DNA of 64,000 nt from Rhodosporidiobolus odoratus (taxonomy: Eukaryota > Basidiomycota > Microbotryomycetes > Sporidiobolales > Sporidiobolaceae). The position numbers and the translations under genes are program-made. The stretch lies in assembly GCA_034387635.1 (NCBI GenBank), contig JAOANU010000018.1, positions 62,001-126,000 on the forward strand, written 5' to 3'. Of this stretch, positions 12,701 to 23,381 are shown in pieces (position 1 is the first letter of the stretch; each line of letters starts with the position of its first letter). The notes under the pieces were generated by a model that searched no databases, had not been told where the DNA came from, and saw only the letters and a program-made list of their open reading frames with translations.

Positions 12701-15085
12701 CGACTTCTTCTTCTCCGGCAGCGTGTCCCGCAACGTCAACGGAGGCACCGGACCCGCCGCATCGTCTTCGACCTCCCTCAACGGATCCGGATCAGTAGGT
12801 GGCGGCACTATACGCAGCCAGTCTTCGTCATCCGGCGCGCCGGCTTCAAGTGCTCGAGGGCCGGTTCCGTTCGGCTCCGTCTCAAATGCGCCAAATAGCA
12901 GCGCTGAGATGCTCGGCGGCGGAGGCTCGGCTGCGTCGACGGGTCTTCCCCCAGGATGGGACAACAGGAGAAGGGGCAGCGTGGCAACTACACAGACGAG
13001 TTCGAGCGCAGGAACGGCAAACCCCAGCTTGACGAGCGTTCATGAGTTGCCTGAATCCTATTCGTCTACTTGTACGTGCTTCGCATTCCCTTTCTGTCGT
13101 TCTTCATGCTCACTCGCATATTCTTCCCCGTGCAGTGTCACCTTCCCGGTCTTCCAGCAAGAACATTCAGAAGCTGCTGGGCGAAGTTCCCGTACTCGAG
13201 CACGGGATCTACGAGCCTGCCAAACCGTGGTATCTCGACCGAGATTGGGCCGACGATGAACTGTCTTTCACGATGGAGAACACGATCAAGGGAGGTACAC
13301 TGAGAGGGCTGGTCATCGCTGCAACTAGTCACGAAGGACGGGGTGCGTTCTCTGTCTATCGTGCACTCCCGAACCGTACTCAACGTTTTCTCCCTGTCCA
13401 GTCGATTCCTCCTACCTCTCCGCTTTCCTCATGACCTATCGCACTTTCTGCACATCTTCCCAGCTGCTCGACCAGCTCATCGACCGGTATCTCGTGCCCG
13501 AACCGGAAGAGCTGGACGGCGAGCAGTACAAGGAGTGGGACAGCAAAAAGCTGAAGCCGATCCGGGCTCGGTATGCTGCTTGTCTTCCTTCTCCTCTCCT
13601 AAACTTGCTGACGTTGCCTGCATTCTGGTAGCGTTACCAACTTCCTCAAGGCGTGGGTACGCGAATACATGGATCACGAGGATCTCGACCCGCAGTTACT
13701 GCAGCGCATTCGAGAATTCGCACTCAACACCATGACGGAACGGGGGCAGTCGCTTCAGATCTGTAAGAGCGTCGACGAGCGGGCAAGTCTTCCATTCGCT
13801 CGTTCCCTGTCGCGGCCGACCAGCTCTGACCATAGTCAATCCGCAGCTACAAGGCGCGGCCCCTCGAACCGTCGGCAACCTCGCCCCTGGCGCTCTCCCG
13901 CAGCCTATTCTGCCCCGTAACCTCAAGAAGTTCAAACTGACCGACCTTGAACCGCTCGAAGTCGCTCGACAACTCACCATCATGGACAGCCGACTATTCC
14001 AGCGCATCACGCCGCAGGAGTGCTTGAGCAAGGCTTGGCCGAAGGAGTTTGGGAATGAAGCTCCGAATATTTCCGCCATGATTGACATGTCGAACGCTGT
14101 ATGCCTGGACCTCTCTTACCCCTCGGCCGAACTAGGCTGACTTTCCGACTGGCACAGGTCACGCGGTGGGTCACCGAGACGATTCTTGCACAAGAAGACC
14201 TCAAGAAGCGTGCAAACATAGTCAAGCACGTCGTTGCCATCGCTGAAGTCAGCTCTCCTGCAATTGCGCCGCTGTTTTCGTAGCGAGGCTTACTTTCTCT
14301 CCTGCAGAGCTGCCTCTCGCTCAACAACTTCTCTACTCTGATCCACATCATCGCCGGTCTAAACTCGACGCCCATCCACCGTCTGCGGCGGACGTGGGAA
14401 TCAGTCAACCAGAAGGCGATGATCTCGCTCGGCATGCTCAACAACATCATGCGACCCGACAAGAATTACAAAGAGTATCGCGAGGTACTGCGCAAAGCGG
14501 CGCCGCCTTGTGTTCCCTTCCTCGGTGCGTTGACTGCTGTTCCTTCCCTCCCTCTCACACCCGTCCTCGTGTTCTTGCCTTGTTGTCCGTGAGACTGGTG
14601 CTGACTCGCGCTCTGATCCATTCCGTCCTTTCCTCCTGCTCTCGCTCCCCGGCTACCCGACTGCTGTCGTTGCCCTCGCGGCATTCCTTCTCTTTTTTTA
14701 GGCGTCTACCTCACTGACTGGACATTCATCGGGGACGGGAACCCCGACTTGCTGCGTGAGAAGCCTCACCAAATCAACTTCCACAAGCGCAGTAAAGCTT
14801 CTGAGCTCATCCTCCAGATCAAGCTCAACCAGACGACCTCGTACAATCTGCAGCAGGTCACCCCACTGGCCAAGTGGCTGCAAACGGCGCTGTTCCCAGC
14901 TCAGGTTCACCAGGATGCCGAGAGTCACCTCTACAACATCTCGCTCGCACTCGAGCCGAGGGAGCGGTGCGTTTTTCTCGATCTGCCCTCGTACCGGTGT
15001 CGAGCTGACCCTTGCCCTGCTCACTACCTTCTGCAGGGACGACGAGAAGATTGCCCGACTTCTCAGCGAATCTGGCTTCTTGTGA
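9750..15085 (+). CDS. CDC25: CDC25-type Ras guanine-nucleotide exchange factor (SH3, WW-like, REM, RasGEF)
   Basis: Predicted activator of Ras, feeding cAMP and/or MAPK signalling. The large first exon (9750 to about 13073) begins MGDNILPVSGD and holds an SH3 domain at about residues 12-67 (FVRALYDYQAADGSSLSF ... GWLPSNYVSRV). Two WW-like modules follow at about 223-252 (FYWVPKMTTGGQLFYYNTRT, second Trp absent) and 290-318 (EWSERVTADGQSVYYVNLRT ... IWDPP). Then comes a long helical/disordered region. Exons from about 13138 encode the REM/RasGEF-N region (GTLRGLVIAATSHEGR, SSYLSAFLMTYRTFCTS). The catalytic domain carries EPLEVARQLTIMDSRLFQRI, CLSLNNFSTLIHIIAGLN, PPCVPFLGVYLTDWTFIGDG and KASELILQIKLNQTTSYNLQ. 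The stop TGA is at 15083-15085 after LLSESGFL. The last intron/exon block (from 14486) is duplicated downstream. Upstream in-frame codons exist from 9696 but lack an ATG. Confidence 0.9.
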
Positions 15086-16724
15086 ATAGTTCATCGCGCA
15101 GCGGAAGTTCGGTCTTTTCCCATCCCCTTTCGATTGTTCGCCGGAAGTAAGGTTGTATTATCCTCCTCTTCTTTCGTCTCACCTCGCTGTTCGCTTCGTA
15201 CTGTATTTCTGTTCTGTTCTTGGAGTGATTGGTCTTTTTCTCGTCTCGTCTTCGCGAATACCTCTTCCTCCGACTTCTGGTCGTCTTCGTCTTTCCGCCA
15301 TAGTCTTCGTATTCACGCCCGCAATCCATGTGTTTATCGGCTACTACCGCAGCTTCACGAGCCTCTCTGGGCTGCAAAGCACGCTTCATCTCGAAACGCC
15401 TTTTCCGAACTGCCTTTTCCCTTTTTCTCACTCAGCTTTCGAGCTCCCTTGCTTCGTGCGCGCTGCCTGATTAGCAGCAGCGAGGTCGTCGTAGCGATAG
15501 GTTAGCTCCCGCAAACCATCGGGGCCAGCGTCTGGAGGCGGCGCTGCTGGACGAGGGGTCCACGAGTTTCGGTTGCTCTTTGCAGGCGGAGCTGAGCAGG
15601 ACTGACCGCAGACTTATGGCCAGCATTCAAACTTACCTACAGAGGCGACAGGGAGATCATACCTGCTGGGCCATTCAGAATCAGCACTGCGAGCAGAGGG
15701 GAGGGCAAGAAAAAGCAGCGCGCCTTCTTTATTCTTGACAAGCGTCCTAGCCCAGGTTCACAAGTGACGAGAAGACGATGCTCCCTGTTTACCAGAGTGT
15801 CGTGTGAGCTCTATCCTCGCGGTTTGCCAGCAAGCCCTTTGACCAGTCGGACATTTCGATTTCGGAGTCGGTCGAAGCGAGTTTTGAGTTGATCGCTCTT
15901 GCGGAATTGGCCTGCGTAAGGTAGTAGACATCTCGCGCGCTGTGGGTCAAGTGGAGGTCTGAGGGTCCTAGAGTATGTGACTTGGTTCGAGAGGGAGGTC
16001 ATACTATCGGAAAAAAAGAAAAATGGGACTCTCACCATGCAGCTGGCACGTGGCGCCTCACCGGCACGCCAAGGCGGGACAATTCCGCTGCCTCGCGGTA
16101 TCCAAGTGTACACTCGGAAGCCAAGAACGACTGCGTGCGTGCAGAAAATGAACGCCTCTCCACCGACAGTCATGGAAAAACAGCGCACTTTTAACCCGCG
16201 ATGTTCTGCTTCTACAGCATACGCGTGCGTGTAGACCAGGCACAGTGGATGCCATGACCGATCAAGGTGAACGCACGAGAGCGGGTAGGTGCACCCACGC
16301 AAGAAAGAGCGTTCAAAACAAAGAAGTGAATGGTAGAACAAAGACAGCACCAGACCAGTGTGACCGCCCATACGTGCTAGCACAGAGTATTCCCAGGTAT
16401 ACCCTCCCTGAAGTATGTGTAGCGGAGGGATTGAGCGAACAAACGCCAGACTCCGGGTTGAGAAGGTCAACGAGGAAAAGAACATGCTCTGACTTTGCAG
16501 TCATGGTAGATAAGGATGACGAGCTGGCTCGAGGGCAGCGCGGAGACTCTTAAGCTAGCTTGAGAGCCGCTACATTGACTAGGGACCTCCTCCTCATCTC
16601 GAAACAAACTGCTAGATTTCCGTCCGGATCGCTGAGCGAGTCCTGCGGCAGGGGGACTGCCAATTACACACGCCTACACGCGACAGGAAGCACTATAGGA
16701 GCAGTGTGAGAGGAGGGAGGGAAC
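15086..16724. other. CDC25 3' UTR and non-coding spacer of the tandem unit
   Basis: About 1.6 kb of spacer, repeated at about 17472-19108. It begins with a T-rich stretch that looks like a 3' UTR. A minus-strand frame of 224 codons (15811-16485; 225 codons at 18192-18869) is open in both copies, but its translation has no recognisable domain and the copies are too recent for openness to count as independent evidence. No transposon ends or tRNA seen. Confidence 0.5.
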
Positions 16725-16870
16725 AACATCCTCAGCGCGTGTGGCAAACTAAACGATGAAAACGAAGAGCAGAGCAGGAAACCCACTGATTAGCCAGAAG
16801 GTGAGAATCTCCCCTGGATTGCTGGGTCACATCATGGAGCCCGAATAAGACTGCACGGACAACCGAGACG
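16725..16870 (+). pseudogene. decayed RasGEF exon relic (also at 19109-19254)
   Basis: This stretch aligns collinearly, at clearly reduced identity, with functional RasGEF exon 14340-14485. Matching landmarks are CACATCATC/AACATCCTC, CAACCAGAAGG/TAGCCAGAAGG, GATCTCGCTCGG/AATCTCCCCTGG, and ACATCATG...CCCGA. It contains in-frame stops (for example GATTAG, GAATAAG) and small indels. It sits exactly where the parental exon precedes the array junction, so it looks like the remnant of an older partial duplication of the same gene. The same relic is repeated before unit 3. Confidence 0.6.
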
Positions 16871-19254
16871 TACTGCGCAAAGCGGCGGCGCCTTGTGTGC
16901 CCTTCTTCGGTCGGTCGACTGCTTTTCCTTCCCTCCCTGTCACACCCGTCCTCGTTTTCTTGCCTTGTTGTCCGTGAGACTGGTGCTGACTCGCGCTCTG
17001 ATCCATTCCGTCCTTTCCTCCTGCTCTCGCTCCCCGGCTACCCGACTGCTGTCGTTGCCCTCGCGGCATTCCTTCTCTTTTTTTAGGCGTCTACCTCACT
17101 GACTGGACATTCATCGGGGACGGGAACCCCGACTTGCTGCGTGAGAAGCCTCACCAAATCAACTTCCACAAGCGCAGTAAAGCTTCTGAGCTCATCCTCC
17201 AGATCAAGCTCAACCAGACGACCTCGTACAATCTGCAGCAGGTCACCCCACTGGCCAAGTGGCTGCAAACGGCGCTGTTCCCAGCTCAGGTTCACCAGGA
17301 TGCCGAGAGTCACCTCTACAACATCTCGCTCGCACTCGAGCCGAGGGAGCGGTGCGTTTTTCTCGATCTGCCCTCGTACCGGTGTCGAGCTGACCCTTGC
17401 CCTGCTCACTACCTTCTGCAGGGACGACGAGAAGATTGCCCGACTTCTCAGCGAATCTGGCTTCTTGTGAATATTCATCGCGCAGCGGAAGTTCGGTCTT
17501 TTCCCATCCCCTTTCGATTGTTCGCCGGAAGTAAGGTTGTATTATCCTCCTCTTCTTTCGTCTCACCTCGCTGTTCGCTTCGTACTGTATTTCTGTTCTG
17601 TTCTTGGAGTGATTGGTCTTTTTCTCGTCTCGTCTTCGCGAATACCTCTTCCTCCGACTTCTGGTCGTCTTCGTCTTTCCGCCATAGTCTTCGTATTCAC
17701 GCCCGCAATCCATGTGTTTATCGGCTACTACCGCAGCTTCACGAGCCTCTCTGGGCTGCAAAGCACGCTTCATCTCGAAACGCCTTTTCCGAACTGCCTT
17801 TTCCCTTTTTCTCACTCAGCTTTCGAGCTCCCTTGCTTCGTGCGCGCTGCCTGATTAGCAGCAGCGAGGTCGTCGTAGCGATAGGTTAGCTCCCGCAAAC
17901 CATCGGGGCCAGCGTCTGGAGGCGGCGCTGCTGGACGAGGGGTCCACGAGTTTCGGTTGCTCTTTGCAGGCGCTGAGCAGGACTGACCGCAGACTTATGG
18001 CCAGCATTCAAACTTACCTACAGAGGCGACAGGGAGATCATACCTGCTGGGCCATTCAGAATCAGCACTGCGAGCAGAGGGGAGGGCAAGAAAAAGCAGC
18101 GCGCCTTCTTTATTCTTGACAAGCGTCCTAGCCCAGGTTCACAAGTGACGAGAAGACGATGCTCCCTGTTTACCAGAGTGTCGTGTGAGCTCTATCCTCG
18201 CGGTTTGCCAGCAAGCCCTTTGACCAGTCGGACATTTCGATTTCGGAGTCGGTCGAAGCGAGTTTTGAGTTGATCGCTCTTGCGGAATTGGCCTGCGTAA
18301 GGTAGTAGACATCTCGCGCGCTGTGGGTCAAGTGGAGGTCTGAGGGTCCTAGAGTATGTGACTTGGTTCGAGAGGGAGGTCATACTATCGGAAAAAAAGA
18401 AAAATGGGACTCTCACCATGCAGCTGGCACGTGGCGCCTCACCGGCACGCCAAGGCGGGACAATTCCGCTGCCTCGCGGTATCCAAGTGTACACTCGGAA
18501 GCCAAGAACGACTGCGTGCGTGCAGAAAATGAACGCCTCTCCACCGACAGTCATGGAAAAACAGCGCACTTTTAACCCGCGATGTTCTGCTTCTACAGCA
18601 TACGCGTGCGTGTAGACCAGGCACAGTGGATGCCATGACCGATCAAGGTGAACGCACGAGAGCGGGTAGGTGCACCCACGCAAGAAAGAGCGTTCAAAAC
18701 AAAGAAGTGAATGGTAGAACAAAGACAGCACCAGACCAGTGTGACCGCCCATACGTGCTAGCACAGAGTATTCCCAGGTATACCCTCCCTGAAGTATGTG
18801 TAGCGGAGGGATTGAGCGAACAAACGCCAGACTCCGGGTTGAGAAGGTCAACGAGGGGGAAAAGAACATGCTCTGACTTTGCAGTCATGGTAGATAAGGA
18901 TGACGAGCTGGCTCGAGGGCAGCGCGGAGACTCTTAAGCTAGCTTGAGAGCCGCTACATTGACTAGGGACCTCCTCCTCATCTCGAAACAAACTGCTAGA
19001 TTTCCGTCCGGATCGCTGAGCGAGTCCTGCGGCAGGGGGACTGCCAATTACACACGCCTACACGCGACAGGAAGCACTATAGGAGCAGTGTGAGAGGAGG
19101 GAGGGAACAACATCCTCAGCGCGTGTGGCAAACTAAACGATGAAAACGAAGAGCAGAGCAGGAAACCCACTGATTAGCCAGAAGGTGAGAATCTCCCCTG
19201 GATTGCTGGGTCACATCATGGAGCCCGAATAAGACTGCACGGACAACCGAGACG
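16871..19254 (+). repeat. tandem unit 2 (2384 bp)
   Basis: Second unit. Apart from its first 80 bases or so it is nearly identical to unit 1. It carries a complete copy of the last two CDC25 exons with intact splice signals and the same C-terminal LLSESGFL stop (17086 to about 17470). It lacks one base just after the stop codon and three bases near 17970, and has three extra G near 18855. The near-identity implies a very recent duplication or ongoing gene conversion. Confidence 0.93.
17086..17471 (+). pseudogene. duplicated last two exons of the CDC25-type gene (unit 2)
   Basis: Encodes GVYLTDWTFIGDGNPDLLRE through LLSESGFL, identical in frame and splice signals to 14701-15085 of the functional gene. 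It has no upstream catalytic exons of its own: the sequence before it is a decayed RasGEF-like exon with stops. It can only be translated if the parental transcript reads through and splices into it as an alternative terminal exon. Otherwise it is a passive duplicate. Confidence 0.8.
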
Positions 19255-19658
19255 TACTGCGCAAAGCGGCGGCGCCTTGTGTGCCCTTCTTCGGTCGGTC
19301 GACTGCTTTTCCTTCCCTCCCTGTCACACCCGTCCTCGTTTTCTTGCCTTGTTGTCCGTGAGACTGGTGCTGACTCGCGCTCTGATCCATTCCGTCCTTT
19401 CCTCCTGCTCTCGCTCCCCGGCTACCCGACTGCTGTCGTTGCCCTCGCGGCATTCCTTCTCTTTTTTTAGGCGTCTACCTCACTGACTGGACATTCATCG
19501 GGGACGGGAACCCCGACTTGCTGCGTGAGAAGCCTCACCAAATCAACTTCCACAAGCGCAGTAAAGCTTCTGAGCTCATCCTCCAGATCAAGCTCAACCA
19601 GACGACCTCGTACAATCTGCAGCAGGTCACCCCACTGGCCAAGTGGCTGCAAACGGCG
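19255..19658 (+). repeat. tandem unit 3, truncated (404 bp)
   Basis: Third unit, with the same left edge as unit 2. It breaks off inside the penultimate CDC25 exon after TGGCTGCAAACGGCG (last matching base 19658). Unrelated sequence follows, and the downstream transporter gene's stop codon lies only 100 bp away. The exon reads on from the junction into novel sequence and stops at a TAG about 70 bp later (frame ending HNVQPYK), so it cannot encode a complete RasGEF end. Confidence 0.9.
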
Positions 19659-19757
19659 GCGGAATCTGTCAAGAGGCGCGATACTAGGCGCCGGTTCCAA
19701 CGAATCCACAACGTACAACCTTACAAATAGCTTGCCAGCTCTTGCCCCTTGACCTGT

Positions 19758-21216
19758 TTAATCCGGCGCCCTCTTCCCCTTCTCCCCCCTGACCTGCGGT
19801 AACTCCTCCAACCCATCCCTAGCTTCCGTATCTCGAGCGTCCCGGATCGCGTACAAGATCCCACCGGCCAAGGTGAGAGCTACACCGATGAAGTTCAGAG
19901 GGGAGAGGCGGAGACCGAAGGCAACGAGGGAGGTGAGAATGGTAGTGGCTTGGGCGGCGTGGGCTGTAATCGACACCATCAGCTCATGTCTTCGAGTACG
20001 AGAGGAAGGCCAGAAAGCGAGAGCAAAGGGACGCGAGACAAGGCAGAGAAAGGCGTACTCGTCACGGCCAAAGCCGGTGGTCTCGTCTTCTTCTCGGCCA
20101 AAAGGCCTAACGGCACCAACGCAAAGCTCAACACGCCATTCAACGCAATCTCAACCAAATGTACTTTGGTACAGTCTCCGCTTTTGACAAAGCGGTAGAA
20201 CCGTGCGACCTCGCCATTGGCGATGGCGAAGAGGGCGCAATGCGCCATGCTTAGCGGGCTGAGGCGGGCGAGGATGTCGATCGGGGAGAGGTTGAGGCGG
20301 GAAGTGAGAAAGTTGGTGATGATGAGGGACTCGGCCGAGAGGAGGACGGCGGAGAGGAGGAGAAGGAGGGAACCGGTAGATGTGAAGGACTCGCGGTGAG
20401 AGGTAAAGGATGCGCCGAGGAGGATCAGGAGAAGCGTTGCGGAAGTTTGCAGGGTTGATTGTGTCTTGAAGAAGGTGACCGAAAGGAGTAAAGTGAGAAT
20501 GGGAGAACAGGCGCGCAGGGAAACGTGGAACTGTGAGAGACGGAGGTCAGTCTGCGCTGGAACTACAATGTATGCAAGCTACACACAGGTACAGGGACTA
20601 GCCTTAGCGCCAGATTTGACGCCAGAATCTCGAGCGAGAATACCAGAGAGCACAGGAGTAACACTCGATCATGCCTCTTTGGCACCCTGGTTCGCCTGTA
20701 CGCGCCTATTCGCTCCCCGAGGATCGTTCCCAGCGTAGCGCAGAGCATTTGCCACGCCGTAAGGGCATAGGTGAGACCATGGAAGAAACCCCGGAGAAGG
20801 GCTTTGTTGGAGATGACGGCGGAAACGGAGACGAGGAAAAAGGCGAGAAGCGAAGGGTGGGTCGAGCGGACGAGGGTGATATAAAATGCGGGGGAGGTGG
20901 CGAGGGTGGCTACATGTATGAGAGGCTTGGAAAGTCGGCGAGCAACGGTAGGCTGTACAGGCTGAGGTGCAGGGAAAGGACTGGTGATTCGGCGAGCGAG
21001 GAGCGGCTGGGGAGGGGTTTCGAAGGGCGGGGACGGGGAAGGTGCACGACTGGTGGTCGTCGACGACGCAGGCGAGATGCGTATACGGGTGGCAGAGGTG
21101 GACCGGGCCAGAGGTTGAGACGAGAGAGGCGGCGCCGAGGTGAGGAGGTCGCCTGCGCTCCAGCGCTTGTATGATACTGTAGGCGCGTCCAGCGTCCCGA
21201 GTGTTGCGGCGTCCAT
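19758..21216 (-). CDS. TPT/DMT-family transporter (nucleotide-sugar / triose-phosphate transporter type)
   Basis: Multi-pass membrane protein of the drug/metabolite transporter superfamily, TPT branch. Members move nucleotide sugars or phosphorylated C3-C6 compounds across Golgi/ER or organelle membranes; the substrate cannot be read from sequence. The first exon (21216 to about 20600) starts MDAATLGTLDAPTVSYKRW with about 75 disordered residues, then helices around THPSLLAFFLVSVSAVISNK, TYALTAWQMLCATLGTIL and VLLLCSLVFSLEILASNLAL. An intron (GTACCT...CTCACAG) joins in frame to FHVSLRACSPILTLLLSVTF. A second intron leads from LALAVT to THAAQATTILTSLVAFGLRL and PLNFIGVALTLAGGILYAIR. The stop TAA is at 19758-19760, tail-to-tail with the CDC25 array, whose truncated third unit ends 100 bp away. 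Confidence 0.82.
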
Positions 21217-21530
21217 TCCGCCTGCGTCCTAACCGACGTCGTTCGAGTATGACCGCGCCAACCGGTTGCAAGTGGAGCTCCAGGAAAGTCGCGTCGTGCA
21301 GAAGCCGTCGAACTCGTCTGGGACACTCGAGACTGAGCTCGTCAAGTTGCCAGAATGCACTGGCCTTAGGCAGCCGTGCTTTTGTTCCGCCGGTTGGGTA
21401 GTTTGTGACAAGTGGGGAATAGCTGAGCTTGATGAGCTGAGGGAGGCGGCGAGGTGGATCACCTTCATCTACACTCTACCTCGCTTGGTGTGCGTGTTTG
21501 ACTAGCCTAGCTTGATCAGCAAGCTTCACT
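21217..21530. promoter_or_regulatory. divergent promoter region, transporter / BRX1
   Basis: Only 314 bp separate the start codons of the minus-strand transporter and the plus-strand BRX1 gene, so both promoters must lie here. No specific binding site could be assigned. Confidence 0.5.
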
Positions 21531-22841
21531 ATGGCTCCTTCAACCCTCGCAAAAGAATCCCTCAAGCGCAAACGCACTCAGCAGGACGACGGATCCGACC
21601 AGCAAGGAGACGCCAACACGGCCGCCAAGGTAGTCCCGTACAAGCAGAGGGTCCTTGTCTCGTGCTCGAGGGGTATCTCGCAGAGGCAGAGGCACCTCAT
21701 GAGCGACCTTCTCGCCTTGATGCCCCATGCCAAGAAGGGTCAGTCTGCTCCCCGCTTGTCCTCGCCTTCGTGCGGGTCAGCCAGGCCTCCGGGCGCTGTG
21801 CTGGCACATACTCTAGCCTGCTACTACGTTCTGACCCGCTTGTCGTCTTCCGCAGAAACGAAACTCGAGGACAAGCACAACATGGTTTCCCTGAACGAAC
21901 TGTGCTACCTCAACAACTGCAACAACGCCCTCTTCTTCGAAGCTCGCCGACAGCACAACGACCTCTACCTCTGGGCCGCCAAGTCGCCCAACGGTCCCTC
22001 GATTCGCTTCCACGTCCTCAATCTCCACACCATGGACGAGATGAAGATGACGGGCAACTGCTTGAAGGGCAGTCGACCAATCGTTGTCTTTGACAAGCAG
22101 TTCGACGATCAGCCGCATCTGAAGGTCATCAAGGAGGTGCTCACCCACGTTTGTCCCTCCTGTTCCTCCTTTCCTTTGCGAAGATCCTCACCCTTTTCTC
22201 TCTGGCAGATCTTTGCGGTCCCGAAAACCGCACGACGAGCAAAGCCTTTCGTCGACCACGTTATCAACTTCTCCATCGCCGATGGTAAGATATGGTTCCG
22301 CAACTACCAGGTTCGTCGTGTTCCGTTTCTCTTTCGACATTAATGCCAGATGGAACCACACTCTGATTCTCGTCTCTCTTCAGATCCTCGACACCCCCTC
22401 TGCCGACGCCATCTCCTCCACTTCCTCCTCGACCCCCGCCGCACTCACCGATGCCCAAGCCAAGAAGCTCGCCATGAAAGAAGGCGCACCTCACCTCTCC
22501 CTCTCTGAAGTCGGGCCCCGTTTCGTCTTGAACCCGGTCAAGATTTTCGAGGGCAGTTTCAACGGAGCGTGCTTGTACGAGAACAAGGGTGCGTCACCCT
22601 TCATTACGTCCCATTTATCCGCGTTTCCTTCTCGACTTACCCAATTTTTTCTTTTTCTTTTTCTTTTTTCTGTTGGGCAGAATTCATCCCGTCCTCCGCT
22701 CGTCACGCCTCGACCAAACTCGCTCGCGCTGTCAAGTACCGCGGTCGCAAAGAGCAGCAGGAGCAGCGCCAGGCCAGGCGCGAGGAGATGCAGCCGGGAA
22801 CGAGGGAGAACCCGCTCGAGACCAGGAGGGTGTTTGCCTAA
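21531..22841 (+). CDS. BRX1: Ribosome biogenesis protein BRX1 (Brix domain)
   Basis: Nucleolar factor for assembly of the large (60S) ribosomal subunit; a Brix-domain RNA-binding protein that in yeast acts with Ebp2. MAPSTLAKESLKRKRT starts a basic N-terminus. The Brix domain starts at YKQRVLVSCSRGISQRQRHL and continues after the first intron with NMVSLNELCYLNNCNNALFF, FHVLNLHTMDEMKMTGNCL and GSRPIVVFDKQFDDQPHLKV. It goes on through VPKTARRAKPFVDHVINFS, VGPRFVLNPVKIFEGSFNG and a basic C-terminus ending ENPLETRRVFA with TAA at 22839-22841. Five or six exons have short introns, including a pyrimidine-rich one near 22590-22680. All exons are in register and the conserved order is typical of BRX1 orthologues. 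Confidence 0.93.
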
Positions 22842-23084
22842 GCGGAGGCGTAGCTGGCGAGGGGGTGTGTGCAAGTCGTGGTGGTGTTGTAAGACTAGTC
22901 TATACCAGGCTATGCTGGCCTGGTACAGCGGAGAAAAGTGGCTGCTCGGACACGGAAACAAGCTGACGGCGTAAGAATTCAGTTCGTTGGGTTTGACCTT
23001 CTTGTTTCTCTCGATCGGATTACTGTTCCTCGTACTACCGCAGCTCCCCTTCGGCACTGCCTGTGCAGCATAGACCTCGTTTCT
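22842..23084. other. BRX1 3' flank
   Basis: About 240 bp of likely BRX1 3' UTR. Nothing else recognised before the inverted FKBP fragment. Confidence 0.5.
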
Positions 23085-23366
23085 TTGCACCAGGGTGTTA
23101 CCGGCATGAAGGTCGGCGGTGAACGCAAGCTCCGCATTCCGGCAGCAATGGCATATGGTCGTCCATCGATTTGCTTACGGCCTACTACCTCGGTACGCTC
23201 TCAGACGATGCTGAAGATCAACCTTTGCTCCTCAAAAGTTGCCTGGGATCCCGGCCAGTTCGGTGTTCAACTTTGATGTCAAGGCTAAGGTGCGCCCTTT
23301 TCTCCGCTGTCTTCGCGGTAGCCATATACTCAGCGTAGCTTGCGTACCCTGCACAGCTCGTCTCGC
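23085..23366 (+). pseudogene. inverted fragment of the FKBP gene 3' end
   Basis: On the plus strand this encodes [19 protein letters not shown], then PASSVFNFDVKA, then LVSLK. These are the last three coding pieces of the intact minus-strand FKBP gene at 24687-26584, in the same order and with intron-like sequence between them, at roughly 80 percent nucleotide identity by eye. It lacks all upstream FKBP coding sequence and has no start codon of its own; frames at the first junction are disturbed. It therefore looks like a partial duplicate in inverted orientation, with its last exon running on into ISRVS and a stop. Confidence 0.8.
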
Positions 23367-23381
23367 TCAAGATCTCAAGAG

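Larger units (their letters stand above)
14486..16870 (+). repeat. tandem unit 1 (2385 bp), containing the functional CDC25 3' exons
   Basis: First unit of a direct tandem array. It contains the end of one RasGEF exon, the intron ending at 14700, the exon from 14701, the last exon ending at 15085, the 3' UTR and about 1.7 kb of apparently non-coding DNA. Landmarks recur at exact offsets: the sequence after the TTTTTTTAG acceptor starts at 14701, 17086 and 19470. Unit 1 differs from unit 2 by three small indels (near 15090, 15590 and 16470; net one base) and by scattered substitutions only in its first 80 bases or so. Confidence 0.93.

Noticed and set aside
15600..16700. Possible transposon in the array spacer
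   Set aside because: No transposase-like frame, terminal inverted repeats or target-site duplication could be seen; unit edges fall in RasGEF exon homology instead.
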